Under the pieces are notes generated by a model, which saw nothing but the letters and a program-made list of their open reading frames with translations, did not search any database and was not told the DNA's origin. From the NCBI GenBank assembly GCA_947588675.1, contig CANPYY010000001.1, positions 80,289-144,288 of the forward strand: a DNA stretch of 64,000 nucleotides. The letters run 5' to 3'. Each line of letters begins with the position of its first letter. Position 1 is the first letter of the stretch. Shown here piece by piece: positions 56,271 through 64,000 of the stretch. The stretch is from an uncultured Lachnospiraceae bacterium (lineage in GTDB: Bacteria > Bacillota > Clostridia > Lachnospirales > Lachnospiraceae). The position numbers and the translations under genes are program-made.

Positions 56271-56760
56271 AATAAATTTTCTCCTCTTGTTTTGAGCACA
56301 AAAAAACACATATAACAGCTTGGATGAAGTAAAACATACTCTGTAATCAGATTTACGTGCCAAGCACTACATGTGTCATTATGCGCAGTATTTAATTTTT
56401 TTACATTTAGCAGGATATCACATTTTGTTTTGAAAAACAAGGGTTTTACTGTGTATTTAAATGGCAATCTATTTACCGCTAACACCTGGGGATAAAACAT
56501 ACAAATTCCATCTTTATCACTTCTTTTATAATTTTAAAAAACCATCTCTACAAATTTGGTAAAGTCGTCTGTGTAACTACTGAATACCTCTGTTAAATCC
56601 TTTACTTCTATTTTCTAAAATTACTATATACTACAAATCATGAAAACTTTCTCCATGAAGCATTAGTTTGATCTTATCAAATTCAAACACTGAAATTAGT
56701 TGCCTCCTATTTTCTATTTTTAATTAATCAACTATCTATTCTATATTTTTTAAGTAATAA
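56271..56760. other. AT-rich intergenic stretch with short coding-like pieces
   Basis: No complete gene is seen in these 490 bases. On the minus strand, AGGAGG (near 56703-56708) precedes a 19-codon frame with FEFDKIKLMLHGESFHDL, then a stop. A second frame gives KDLTEVFSSYTDDFTKFVEM about 70 bases on. They look like pieces of a decayed small gene just downstream of the radical SAM maturase, but neither has a recognised match. Confidence 0.3.
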
Positions 56761-58224
56761 CTATATATGCTTTCTATTAAAATATACTTCCTTGTTTATC
56801 TTAGCAATATCACAAAAATAATTATTTAATTCTAAAGGATCACCTTGTGGATGTTCATTTGCATTCCTTACCATACACATTGTGCAAAATTCTTTTTCAG
56901 TACAACTTAAACATTTTGGGAAATCTCGTCTTCGTAAATTTCTTAAATAATTTACTTTTTCTGAATGTTTCCAAATATCTTTAAGTTTTGTATTTTTTAT
57001 ATTACCTAATGTATATCCCTGCCATCCAGCACAAGGATATACATTTCCCGTTTCTGATATACAAATAGATGAATTACATACGCTACATATATAATCATCT
57101 ACCCTCATATCTCTTTTTTTATTATATTCTTTTTCCAATGAACTTAAATATTTATAATCCATATCAATCCTTTGATTAATTATTTTACGAATATCATTAA
57201 GTTCAACTCTACAATCTACATTTCTAGCAGAATAATCATAACATCCAATTATTACATAATCACTATTAACATTTAAATTATATAATCTTGCCCATTTTAC
57301 TACATCTAAATAACAATCTATATTTTGTTTCATTATAGGGCAACTAATTTGAACAGGAATATCATTTTCAATCAATGTTAAAATAGATGCTATCGTTTTA
57401 TCTAAACTTCCTTTTTTCTGTGTTATAGAATCATGAATATGCGAATCCATTGAATATATAGAAGTTTGAACACATAAAAGATGATTATGTTTCATTTCTT
57501 TTACAATATCGTCATTTAATATAGTCAAATTACTAAGAACATTTACTGAAAAATTATATTCATCACAAATCCTCAGAATCTTTACAAAATCATTATGAGT
57601 CATCGGCTCTCCGCCACTTATAGTTACATGTAATACTTTCATTTCCCTTGCTTGTTTTATTATGTCATAAAACATTTGTGTACTCATAATTTCTGTTTTA
57701 TTTTCATGTGGAATATAACAATGAATACAACGTTCATTACATCTACTAGTTATTTCAACATGAATGCTCGTTAATTGTGGTTCGTTATTAAAATATTTAT
57801 CAAAAAATGCTTGTGTTGTATTTTCCATACCTTTGTTAATTATATGTGTATTCTTTAACCTTTTATACTTATTTTTTTTATATGAAAATCCAGCATCATT
57901 TTTATTACATTTTTCAAAAGTATCTCCAGATATAACAAAGCCTTCATTTTCAAGCATTGAATAAAACTCTATGGCATCTTTTTTTATTATTTCATAATCT
58001 ACATCTAAAAATCTTTTACATATTTTTTCTGTTAAACATTCTATTGATTGCGGACTTCTACTTAATTCAGACAAAAAAACTGCACCACTTTCAGATACAA
58101 TTTTATCCCCTATATAACTTTCATCATCAGTTGTCAATTTATATCCAAAATTTCTATTATCTGTTATATACCCAAATGAACCATAATCTCTATATATAAC
58201 ATTAGAACTTTGCTTATAGTACAT
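56761..58224 (-). CDS. Radical SAM/SPASM peptide maturase with N-terminal PqqD-like domain
   Basis: 487 residues from ATG 58224, chosen for AAGGAGAG just upstream. Residues about 1-105 look like a PqqD-type precursor-recognition domain. The radical SAM core binds [4Fe-4S] through SRCNERCIHC (Cys162, Cys166, Cys169). A GGEP motif follows (near 207). The C-terminus is a SPASM domain with extra cysteines (ICSVCNSSIC, GNVYPC, CLSCTEKEFCTMC and a final Cys). Such enzymes install thioether, carbon-carbon or other cross-links on short precursors. A 38-codon precursor gene lies 67 bases upstream. The gene is much more AT-rich than its neighbours, which suggests transfer. Confidence 0.9.
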   Translation of the reverse strand: MYYKQSSNVIYRDYGSFGYITDNRNFGYKLTTDDESYIGDKIVSESGAVFLSELSRSPQSIECLTEKICKRFLDVDYEIIKKDAIEFYSMLENEGFVISGDTFEKCNKNDAGFSYKKNKYKRLKNTHIINKGMENTTQAFFDKYFNNEPQLTSIHVEITSRCNERCIHCYIPHENKTEIMSTQMFYDIIKQAREMKVLHVTISGGEPMTHNDFVKILRICDEYNFSVNVLSNLTILNDDIVKEMKHNHLLCVQTSIYSMDSHIHDSITQKKGSLDKTIASILTLIENDIPVQISCPIMKQNIDCYLDVVKWARLYNLNVNSDYVIIGCYDYSARNVDCRVELNDIRKIINQRIDMDYKYLSSLEKEYNKKRDMRVDDYICSVCNSSICISETGNVYPCAGWQGYTLGNIKNTKLKDIWKHSEKVNYLRNLRRRDFPKCLSCTEKEFCTMCMVRNANEHPQGDPLELNNYFCDIAKINKEVYFNRKHI

Positions 58225-58242
58225 TTTAATCTCTCCTTCATA

Positions 58243-58278
58243 TACAAACGACAATGCTATGAAACATCGTCGTTTGTA
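58243..58278 (-). promoter_or_regulatory. Intercistronic hairpin between precursor and maturase genes
   Basis: TACAAACGACAATG (58243-58256) pairs with CATCGTCGTTTGTA (58265-58278) over an eight-base loop, one mismatch. No T tract follows on the minus strand, so it more likely stabilises the precursor mRNA or attenuates the maturase than acts as a full terminator. Confidence 0.7.
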
Positions 58279-58291
58279 ATATAACCATCAT

Positions 58292-58408
58292 TTATCTTCC
58301 ACCAGGACCAGGTGGTTTACACGGTCTTCCGCTCGGTTTACTATTTGGACGACACTCGGCCATTTGTATAGTACTCTGAGCTAATACAGTTGGTTTTTTA
58401 TATTTCAT
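58292..58408 (-). CDS. RiPP precursor peptide for the downstream radical SAM maturase
   Basis: A 38-residue peptide from ATG 58408 with a perfect AGGAGGTGA site. It starts MKYKKPTVLAQSTIQ, a short basic leader, and continues with a core that begins MAE, then CRPNSKPSGRPC and the tail KPPGPGGR. Two cysteines lie 11 residues apart and the core carries five Arg/Lys and six Pro. The gene is followed by a hairpin and the maturase on the same strand, the usual RiPP order. The leader-like KKPTVLAQS reminds me of other short Firmicute radical SAM peptides, from memory. The class of the modification is not known. No exporter or protease is adjacent. Confidence 0.75.
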   Translation of the reverse strand: MKYKKPTVLAQSTIQMAECRPNSKPSGRPCKPPGPGGR

Positions 58409-58430
58409 ATTATCACCTCCTTTTTATTCT

Positions 58431-58436
58431 ATTATA
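58431..58436 (-). promoter_or_regulatory. -10 element of the RiPP cassette promoter
   Basis: Perfect TATAAT on the minus strand, about 20 bases before the precursor start. A weak TTGTAG at 58456-58461 is a possible -35 at a 19-base spacing. The surrounding sequence is almost pure A/T. Confidence 0.45.
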
Positions 58437-58615
58437 TCATAACTTTTATATATTTCTACAATAAATTATATTTAATATATTATAATTAAACCATCTTATT
58501 CTATTAATTATATTGTATCAAATTATGATAATTATTTTGCATGTTATTACTAATCTTACAAAAGTAATATATAATTTCATTAGTTTTTCATTTAATTTAT
58601 ATTTTTTATACAGCA

Positions 58616-58686
58616 AAAACGCAACTCCCCAAAATGAGAAACTACAGTCAAATTTTAAATTTTTATAATACAAAAATTGTATATTA
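58616..58686. repeat. Decayed copy of the tuf terminator region
   Basis: This stretch matches 63051-63120 in direct orientation over about 70 bases, with nearly all differences being transitions (for example AAATTTTTATAATACAAAAA here and AAGTTTCTATGATACGAAAA there). The copy's hairpin is broken and it ends at the base corresponding to the tuf stop; no tuf coding sequence follows. The other bases between 58437 and 58935 show no gene I can support. Confidence 0.65.
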
Positions 58687-58935
58687 AAGCGCTGTTGCAG
58701 ACTGTTTTCCACGCAAATATAAGTAAATCTTTTCAATTTCCACAATTTCATATATGTTTATCTCCTAAATCAATAATCCTTTCATCCTTTCATTCTTTCT
58801 TCCTAAAAATATGCCATTTCCATAAAAATAAATTCATATCTTTCCTCTCATGCCGCTATTCTGACCCATTTTTCTTTCCAAACATGTGTTATGGACTTCC
58901 ACAGAACAATATTCTTATACCCGCCGGACATTACT

Positions 58936-58974
58936 AAAATAATCCGCCCCGAAAAATCCGGGACGGATTATTTT
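58936..58974 (-). terminator. Terminator of the tandem esterase gene
   Basis: AAAATAATCCGCCCCG (58936-58951) pairs with CGGGACGGATTATTTT (58959-58974) with one mismatch; A/T runs lie on both sides. It sits 26 bases beyond the esterase stop. Confidence 0.75.
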
Positions 58975-59000
58975 AAAAATTACATAACCATGCTTTCTTT

Positions 59001-61136
59001 CTATTCTTTCGTAAAGAATATCTTCAATGTATTATACAGATGTATATGCCACTGATTCATATCATGTATTCCTCCCGGTATCATGACAAAATCATAATTA
59101 CGTCCGGGAACTAAAACATTTGAACGAATCAATGCCTTCTGCATTAAATCTAACTGTCCTGCCAGCGCAAGATCTTCAGAACCGTTGCCGCAGTATAAAT
59201 AACCAAGCGGCATACCGTTTGCTTCTCCTTCTTCAATTATCTGATTTAATCTATCCGCATCAACATCATTTCCATTCTCTGTTTCAAAATAACCTGAATA
59301 TGGAGCAAACCATGCAAACAAATCATAATTTCCAAAGAATGCAGACTGGTATGTAGTATTAGAACCCATTGATAATCCGGCAAAACCACGATGCATACGA
59401 CTTGCCTGCAAACTTTCTATAGACACGTCGCCGCCTGCATATGTCGAATACTTAGCCTCAACAGCCGGAATCAGGTCATTACGCAATTCGTACTGGAACA
59501 GGACTGTAAGGTCAATCGCATTACTCGGCTCAGGCACGCCTTCAGGGCGATAGAAAGTAGGATTTACAATTATACAAGGCTCGCAGTATCCTTCCTCAAA
59601 CAACAGGTTAATCATATTCTGATTATGGGTATAGTCGCCATATATATTATCTCCCTTAATCCATGTATCGGCATTCTCACCGCCGCCATGCATCAAATAT
59701 AAAATATTATACTTTTTGTCAGGGTCATAGTTGTATGGCAGGTAAACATTGGCCCATTTATGGATACTTACTGAATTGTCCGGATCGTATGTCTCCGTAT
59801 CGTATTCAAGCACCTCTATTGTACCTCTTTGAGAAGCTGTCTTACTTACTGAATCAGGTACTTTTGTAACAAATCCGTTTACAATACTCTCATCCTGTGT
59901 ACCACGTTTAAATATACGTCTTGCAAAATTATACAAGCCTGCTTTAAATAATTCATTATTATGTTCTCCATCCATCTCAAGATACAGACATTCTGAACCA
60001 TTATCCGTCAATGCCTTATTATATGAGGCCGGAGCTTCACCTGCTACATCATCACTTTTTCCTTTCTGAATCATAATGAACGTTTTGTCTTTATAATTTT
60101 CATTAATACGAAAATCAGCATTACTGAAGTACCCATTTCCTCCATCATACGGCAATAAACCTTCAACCGGAGCAAATGCACCCGTATATGCCACCTGGTC
60201 GGGAAGCGATAAACCAATATTCAGCGCAATACGTCCACCCAGACCATATCCGGCTACTGCTATGTTATAACGCTCTTTTGATACAGAATATTTTGATTCG
60301 ACTTCCGGTTTTAAGGCATCGGCAAAATCCTTAATAATATCTTCATCTTTGTCGCCGTTTATATTTGGCATGACTACAATCATTTCTTCGGCAGCTTTAA
60401 ATGCGATTGCATTATCAATAATCTGATCTGCCGCCATATCTTTCCATATACTCTCAGTATCATTTTCACCATGGAAAAGATATAATACAGGGTACTGTTT
60501 ATCCTGTGAATAGTTTACAGGAAGTTGTACAAGAACCTTATGAGACTTATTTGTAGTCTTTGATGTATAAGTAAATTCTTCAATCTTTCCATTTTCTACA
60601 TTATCTGAAGCATCTGCAAATCCATATGGAACATCAGAGAATACATCTGTCTTCGGGAACGGACCAATTGTAGGTTCCGGTGTAACTGTAGGTTCCGGCG
60701 CAGTTGTAGGCACCTGTTCATTCGCATTTCCTCCGGAATTGTTTGGTGTTATTTGCGGTACTTCAGGCTGTATTGCACTATCTTCCATTTTATTAACATT
60801 TACGGTACATGTTAGCGTTACCTTTTTCTTGTTCTTCTTTTTCACTTTACAAACCACCTTTGTTTTGCCGGCCTTTACGCCTTTTACAACAAATGCAGTT
60901 TTGCCCTTTTTCGATACGGATGCAATCTTTTTATTTTTAGACTTAACCGTTATCTTATACCCCTTCGCATTCTTTACAGTAACTTTTTTCTTTTCACCTT
61001 CATTAACCTTAACTGTTTTTTTCGACAGCACCGGCTTGGACGCTTTTTTTGCATCCGCCTGTACCCCGGGCACAACTGCCTGAATCACTAATGCAGCGGC
61101 CAACAAAAGCCCCATATACTTCTTCGTATGTTTCAT
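59001..61136 (-). CDS. Secreted tandem esterase (feruloyl/acetyl esterase family) with Ig-like module
   Basis: 711 residues. Signal peptide (1-28), Lys-rich Ig-like domain (about 30-117), Pro/Thr linker (about 120-160), then two alpha/beta-hydrolase domains of the esterase D/XynZ type. Domain 1 (about 165-425) has GYGLG where GxSxG is expected: residue 298 is Gly, so the nucleophile is lost. Domain 2 (about 430-711) has GLSMG with Ser589 and a GGIHD histidine (His691), so it should be active. It probably removes feruloyl or acetyl groups from xylan, working with the GH10 xylanase, which has the same N-terminal module. Confidence 0.85.
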   Translation of the reverse strand: MKHTKKYMGLLLAAALVIQAVVPGVQADAKKASKPVLSKKTVKVNEGEKKKVTVKNAKGYKITVKSKNKKIASVSKKGKTAFVVKGVKAGKTKVVCKVKKKNKKKVTLTCTVNVNKMEDSAIQPEVPQITPNNSGGNANEQVPTTAPEPTVTPEPTIGPFPKTDVFSDVPYGFADASDNVENGKIEEFTYTSKTTNKSHKVLVQLPVNYSQDKQYPVLYLFHGENDTESIWKDMAADQIIDNAIAFKAAEEMIVVMPNINGDKDEDIIKDFADALKPEVESKYSVSKERYNIAVAGYGLGGRIALNIGLSLPDQVAYTGAFAPVEGLLPYDGGNGYFSNADFRINENYKDKTFIMIQKGKSDDVAGEAPASYNKALTDNGSECLYLEMDGEHNNELFKAGLYNFARRIFKRGTQDESIVNGFVTKVPDSVSKTASQRGTIEVLEYDTETYDPDNSVSIHKWANVYLPYNYDPDKKYNILYLMHGGGENADTWIKGDNIYGDYTHNQNMINLLFEEGYCEPCIIVNPTFYRPEGVPEPSNAIDLTVLFQYELRNDLIPAVEAKYSTYAGGDVSIESLQASRMHRGFAGLSMGSNTTYQSAFFGNYDLFAWFAPYSGYFETENGNDVDADRLNQIIEEGEANGMPLGYLYCGNGSEDLALAGQLDLMQKALIRSNVLVPGRNYDFVMIPGGIHDMNQWHIHLYNTLKIFFTKE

Positions 61137-61198
61137 GTAAAATACCTCCTCCTATTTATATTTACAATGCTCTATAAACACCATAAATACATAACTTA

Positions 61199-61227
61199 AC
61201 TCTATCTCTTTTAGCTGTTGTTGTCAA
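61199..61227 (-). promoter_or_regulatory. Promoter of the tandem esterase gene
   Basis: Minus strand: perfect TTGACA (61222-61227), 17-base spacer, TAGAGT (61199-61204), with GGAGGAGG before the ATG. From here to 61497 no gene or other feature is seen. Confidence 0.55.
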
Positions 61228-61497
61228 GTATCCGGTTCTGTAATTTTATCGCTTATAATTATTCCGGATTCCACATTTTCCAAAAGTGCCACTACATTAT
61301 TTGCCGGTCTGCTGTATTTTTTTATTATTCCAACATCTTACGTTATCAAAAAACCGCAACTGTCCGTTCTGTACTTGTCCACCTGAATGTCAATATAACA
61401 CGGAAGGACCGAGATGTAAATCAATTTTTGGGGAAGGAATTTCCTAGTTATAATATGAAGCTTAAAATTATGATACTAATACATTTACAAAACAAAT

Positions 61498-61531
61498 AAA
61501 AAGGAAGTCAGACGCATCCAACTCCCTTAGG
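61498..61531 (-). terminator. Terminator of the Abi-family gene
   Basis: On the minus strand AAGGGAGT and ACTTCCTT form a stem around about 12 bases, followed by TTTTTATTTG. It lies about 85 bases beyond the Abi stop. Confidence 0.45.
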
Positions 61532-61613
61532 CATAGTCCGCAGACGTCCGCCGCAATTCTATAATATATTATGCCATACCGAATTATTTTATGCAATAGA
61601 ACTTCTGAAAATT

Positions 61614-62588
61614 TTACAAATATTTTTTTAATAAATTTAATTTATTTCTAGTATCAGTGTACACTATCGTGTTAAAAATAGATGTAGAAACCTTCCCTCT
61701 GAGTTCTTCACAGTTTTTTTCAAACAAACGAATGAATAGCATCACTTTTTTCTTTGGGCATCTTAATAATTTCATCATAAAACCAATAAGAATAACATAA
61801 TCTACAATAGACTCAAATGTAATGTTATTAATTCCTGTTTCTGCACTAATACACCTAGCAATTCTCATACTTACTTTACCCGTTTTAAAACGTGCATCAA
61901 AAATAGTATTATTATGTGCCACTGCATTTCTCAAGTCTTTCAAAGTATATATTATTAACGGCAACAATTTACCATCTCTGTCATAGGCTACTTTTATCCC
62001 TACACTCTTAGAAACCTTTTTTCCAATATCCGGATTAAGACAATCAACAAATGTTCCAAACTCACCTAAGCTTATCAATTCAAATATTGCCCAGATTGGA
62101 AGCGGTTGATCTTTGTCATAATAATGATTCACGATAAATCGCTTACCATAATCTCTAGAAATAAGACTATATACTTTATTCCTGAGATTCATTCTTTTGT
62201 TAATAGACTTCTTATATTCATTACTACCTATTGGATACGCTTTATAAGCAGTCAATAACTTCGCGTAAATATCAACAAATCTTTTACTCTTAACCTCATC
62301 TAAAATTACTTCCAACACATAATTCTTAAATGTTGTTTCCAGAAACATTATTTCAGGATAAAACATTGTTTTAATTGCCATATCAAAATCATATATTGCC
62401 TGCACCTCATTAAAAGAATTAAATGTATATATATTAGTTGGATTATTATGATAGCGATACCCTTTGTAGCCATGAAAATAACCCATATATCTAAGTTTTT
62501 TCTTATCATTACTTCCTGAAATATTCAGTTCTTTTACATCCCGCATATAAGCCATTAATGCGTTAATACTCTTAGGTTTCCTTTGCAT
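61614..62588 (-). CDS. Abi family abortive-infection protein with HEPN RNxxxH motif
   Basis: 324 residues, matching the length and pattern of the AbiD/AbiF (Abi_2) family: an N-terminal KLRYMGYFHGYKGYRY region, central FEVQAIYDFD-type helices (actual NEVQAIYDFDMAI) and a late LRNAVAHNN segment. The last gives Arg220-Asn-x-x-x-His225, the HEPN ribonuclease signature, so RNA cleavage after phage infection is a reasonable inference. The gene is very AT-rich. An AAAGGAG site lies before the ATG. An hsdR remnant is 47 bases away, which suggests a decaying defence island. Confidence 0.85.
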   Translation of the reverse strand: MQRKPKSINALMAYMRDVKELNISGSNDKKKLRYMGYFHGYKGYRYHNNPTNIYTFNSFNEVQAIYDFDMAIKTMFYPEIMFLETTFKNYVLEVILDEVKSKRFVDIYAKLLTAYKAYPIGSNEYKKSINKRMNLRNKVYSLISRDYGKRFIVNHYYDKDQPLPIWAIFELISLGEFGTFVDCLNPDIGKKVSKSVGIKVAYDRDGKLLPLIIYTLKDLRNAVAHNNTIFDARFKTGKVSMRIARCISAETGINNITFESIVDYVILIGFMMKLLRCPKKKVMLFIRLFEKNCEELRGKVSTSIFNTIVYTDTRNKLNLLKKYL

Positions 62589-62634
62589 TCACACCGTACT
62601 CCTTTAATAACATACATTAATTCTCTTAAATATT

Positions 62635-62880
62635 TTACTCCACACTATCTATAAATTCCTTAATACAATCAACTTTCTGATGCTTCAGCAATACAGAAGC
62701 ATATATGCCAAACATATCTGTAATCAAATCCTGTTTTACAATATCTTCAGGTTGATCAATATTATCCAGTTCATCTTTCTCGAAATTGATATATCTACGC
62801 AACGCCAGATTCATGTTCCTCTTGATTCCAATATAATCTACAATCAAGCCTTTGTCTTTTCCCCCACTTCTATATTCTCC
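62635..62880 (-). pseudogene. Remnant of a type I restriction subunit gene (hsdR)
   Basis: A minus-strand frame reads EYRSGGKDKGLIVDYIGIKR, then NMNLALRRYINFEKDE, before a stop at 62635. This matches the segment just after the helicase core of HsdR proteins (the LIVDYIG motif). The frame is stopped upstream near 62880 and the nuclease and helicase parts are missing, as are hsdM and hsdS. An ATG at 62847 would give 70 residues, but a function is unlikely. Confidence 0.65.
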
Positions 62881-63053
62881 CTAGTTCTTAGCAGCTTCTT
62901 ATTAATCATTATCTTTCATAAACTAATATAATGTAATTTGATTCGGTGTTTTCTCTAAATATGCAATTATTATATCACTAAATCGTTAAATTTTCTATAG
63001 TTTTTATGTTTATCAGACAATACAAACGGTGTATTCCCCCAGTACACAAAAAA

Positions 63054-63081
63054 CCGCAACTCCCAAAACAAGGAGTTGCGG
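63054..63081 (-). terminator. tuf terminator
   Basis: CCGCAACTCC (63054-63063) pairs perfectly with GGAGTTGCGG (63072-63081); on the minus strand TTTTTTG follows. A degraded copy of this region is at 58616-58686. Bases 62881-63053 otherwise hold no feature I can name. Confidence 0.85.
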
Positions 63082-63117
63082 TCAAATTTTAAGTTTCTAT
63101 GATACGAAAATCACATA

Positions 63118-64000
63118 TTACTCAATAATACTAGCCACACGACCTGAACCTACTGTACGTCCACCCTCACGGATAGCGAATGTAAGACCCTGATCCATAG
63201 CGATTGGGTGAATCAGCTCGATTGTCATCTCTACATTATCACCAGGCATGCACATCTCTGTACCGGCAGGAAGGTTACATACACCTGTAACGTCTGTTGT
63301 TCTGAAGTAGAACTGTGGACGATAGTTATTGAAGAATGGTGTATGACGGCCACCCTCATCCTTGGTCAGAACATAAACCTGAGCTGTAAACTTTGTATGA
63401 CATGTAATGGAACCCGGCTTACAAAGAACCTGTCCTCTTACGATATCCTCTCTCTTAATACCACGAAGCAGCGCACCGATGTTATCACCAGCCTGACCTT
63501 CGTCAAGAAGCTTTCTGAACATCTCAATACCTGTAACGGTTGTCTTCTGTGTCTCAGGCTTAATACCTACGATTTCAACTTCATCATTCAAATGGATTAC
63601 ACCAGCCTCTACTCTACCGGTAGCAACTGTACCACGTCCTGTAATTGTAAATACATCCTCTACAGGCATGATGAACGGCTTATCTGTATCTCTCTGAGGA
63701 TCCGGAATATACTCATCAACTGTATCCATGAGTTCCATGATCTTGTCGCCCCACTCGCCGTTTGGCTCCTCAAGAGCCTTCAGAGCAGAACCCTTGATAA
63801 TCGGACAATCTGTGAAGTCATACTCCTCTAACTGCTCTGTGATCTCCATCTCAACAAGCTCAAGAAGTTCTTCATCGTCAACCATATCACACTTGTTCAT
63901 GAATACAACGATATAAGGTACGCCTACCTGACGTGAAAGAAGGATATGCTCCTTTGTCTGAGCCATAACACCGTCTGTAGCAGCTACAACCAGGATAGCG
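63118..64000 (-). CDS. tuf: Elongation factor Tu (5' part outside window)
   Basis: About 294 C-terminal residues are visible; the gene continues beyond 64000. The visible part begins [20 protein letters not shown], just after the DxxG region, then the NKCD guanine motif, GSALKAL, domain II ([21 protein letters not shown]) and domain III ending in VASIIE. It delivers aminoacyl-tRNA to the ribosome. The codon pattern is that of a highly expressed gene, unlike the AT-rich Abi gene next to it. A perfect terminator follows. Confidence 0.97.
   Translation of the reverse strand, partial: AILVVAATDGVMAQTKEHILLSRQVGVPYIVVFMNKCDMVDDEELLELVEMEITEQLEEYDFTDCPIIKGSALKALEEPNGEWGDKIMELMDTVDEYIPDPQRDTDKPFIMPVEDVFTITGRGTVATGRVEAGVIHLNDEVEIVGIKPETQKTTVTGIEMFRKLLDEGQAGDNIGALLRGIKREDIVRGQVLCKPGSITCHTKFTAQVYVLTKDEGGRHTPFFNNYRPQFYFRTTDVTGVCNLPAGTEMCMPGDNVEMTIELIHPIAMDQGLTFAIREGGRTVGSGRVASIIE

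Noticed and set aside
58518..58751. A 77-codon minus-strand frame in the AT-rich stretch
   Set aside because: Composition is that of A/T noise, no ribosome site, and it crosses the tuf-terminator-like repeat.
58750..58935. Short minus-strand frames such as MNLFLWKWHIFRKKE after GAGAGG, considered as a second peptide gene
   Set aside because: Only 15 codons, no precursor features, and no link to the maturase, which lies beyond the precursor.
1..64000. CRISPR array or insertion sequence
   Set aside because: No regularly spaced direct repeats and no transposase other than the Rpn-type nuclease were found; Rpn genes lack terminal inverted repeats here.

Overview
The window reads as a chromosomal segment of a low-to-mid GC anaerobic Firmicute, most likely a polysaccharide-degrading member of the Lachnospiraceae. 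Supporting this are the cysS-mrnC-rlmB-sigH block, 2-hydroxyacyl-CoA dehydratase/activase-type proteins, a DUF4474 protein, an Rpn-family nuclease, strong AGGAGG ribosome sites, and secreted plant-fibre enzymes (GH10 xylanase, tandem esterase, GH2 glycosidase) built with Lys-rich Ig-like modules and Pro/Thr linkers. The genus is not determined; the placement rests on recognised families, not on a database search.

Layout. 0-4.6 kb: a secreted GH2 beta-glycosidase cut by the window edge, a divergent AraC regulator and a formate/nitrite channel. 4.7-9.4 kb: a DUF4474 membrane protein with an overlapping phosphoesterase, then TrkA/TrkH potassium uptake. 9.4-14.9 kb (minus strand): aroC, trpS, two linked unknown genes, luxS and an O-antigen-ligase-like protein. 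15-22.6 kb (plus strand): a split dehydratase/activase pair, cysS, Mini-III RNase, RlmB, SigH and tRNA-Thr(GGT). 22.7-27.4 kb: a secreted coiled-coil protein with an MMPL exporter and a divergent TetR regulator with palindromic TTGACA sites. 27.4-32.5 kb: xylanase, ispF, a chorismate mutase with an ACT-like tail, trxA, aspS. 32.5-39 kb: potDCBA with a lipid flippase-like protein and a MraY-family transferase. 39-42 kb: a non-catalytic carbohydrate-binding-like surface protein and a metallo-beta-lactamase-fold protein. 42.4-48.6 kb: two hybrid sensor kinases and a LytTR regulator. 48.7-52.8 kb: MoxR-DUF58-transglutaminase. 52.9-56.3 kb: MATE exporter, Rpn nuclease, DUF2798 protein.

The last 8 kb is accessory. 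It holds a very AT-rich RiPP cassette: a 38-codon precursor gene (58292-58408) not reported by ordinary length cut-offs, a strong intergenic hairpin, and a radical SAM/SPASM maturase. After it come a decayed copy of the tuf terminator region, a tandem-domain secreted esterase whose first domain has lost its serine, a HEPN-type Abi gene, an hsdR remnant, and the 3' part of tuf.

The strongest candidate for something undescribed is the RiPP cassette. Its core is short, cationic, rich in Pro and Gly, and has two cysteines, with no neighbouring exporter or protease. Other points worth a look: three secreted proteins sharing one N-terminal surface module, the split and re-ordered dehydratase/activase, the degenerate first H-box in the 1128-residue kinase, and the MBL protein with an altered metal motif.
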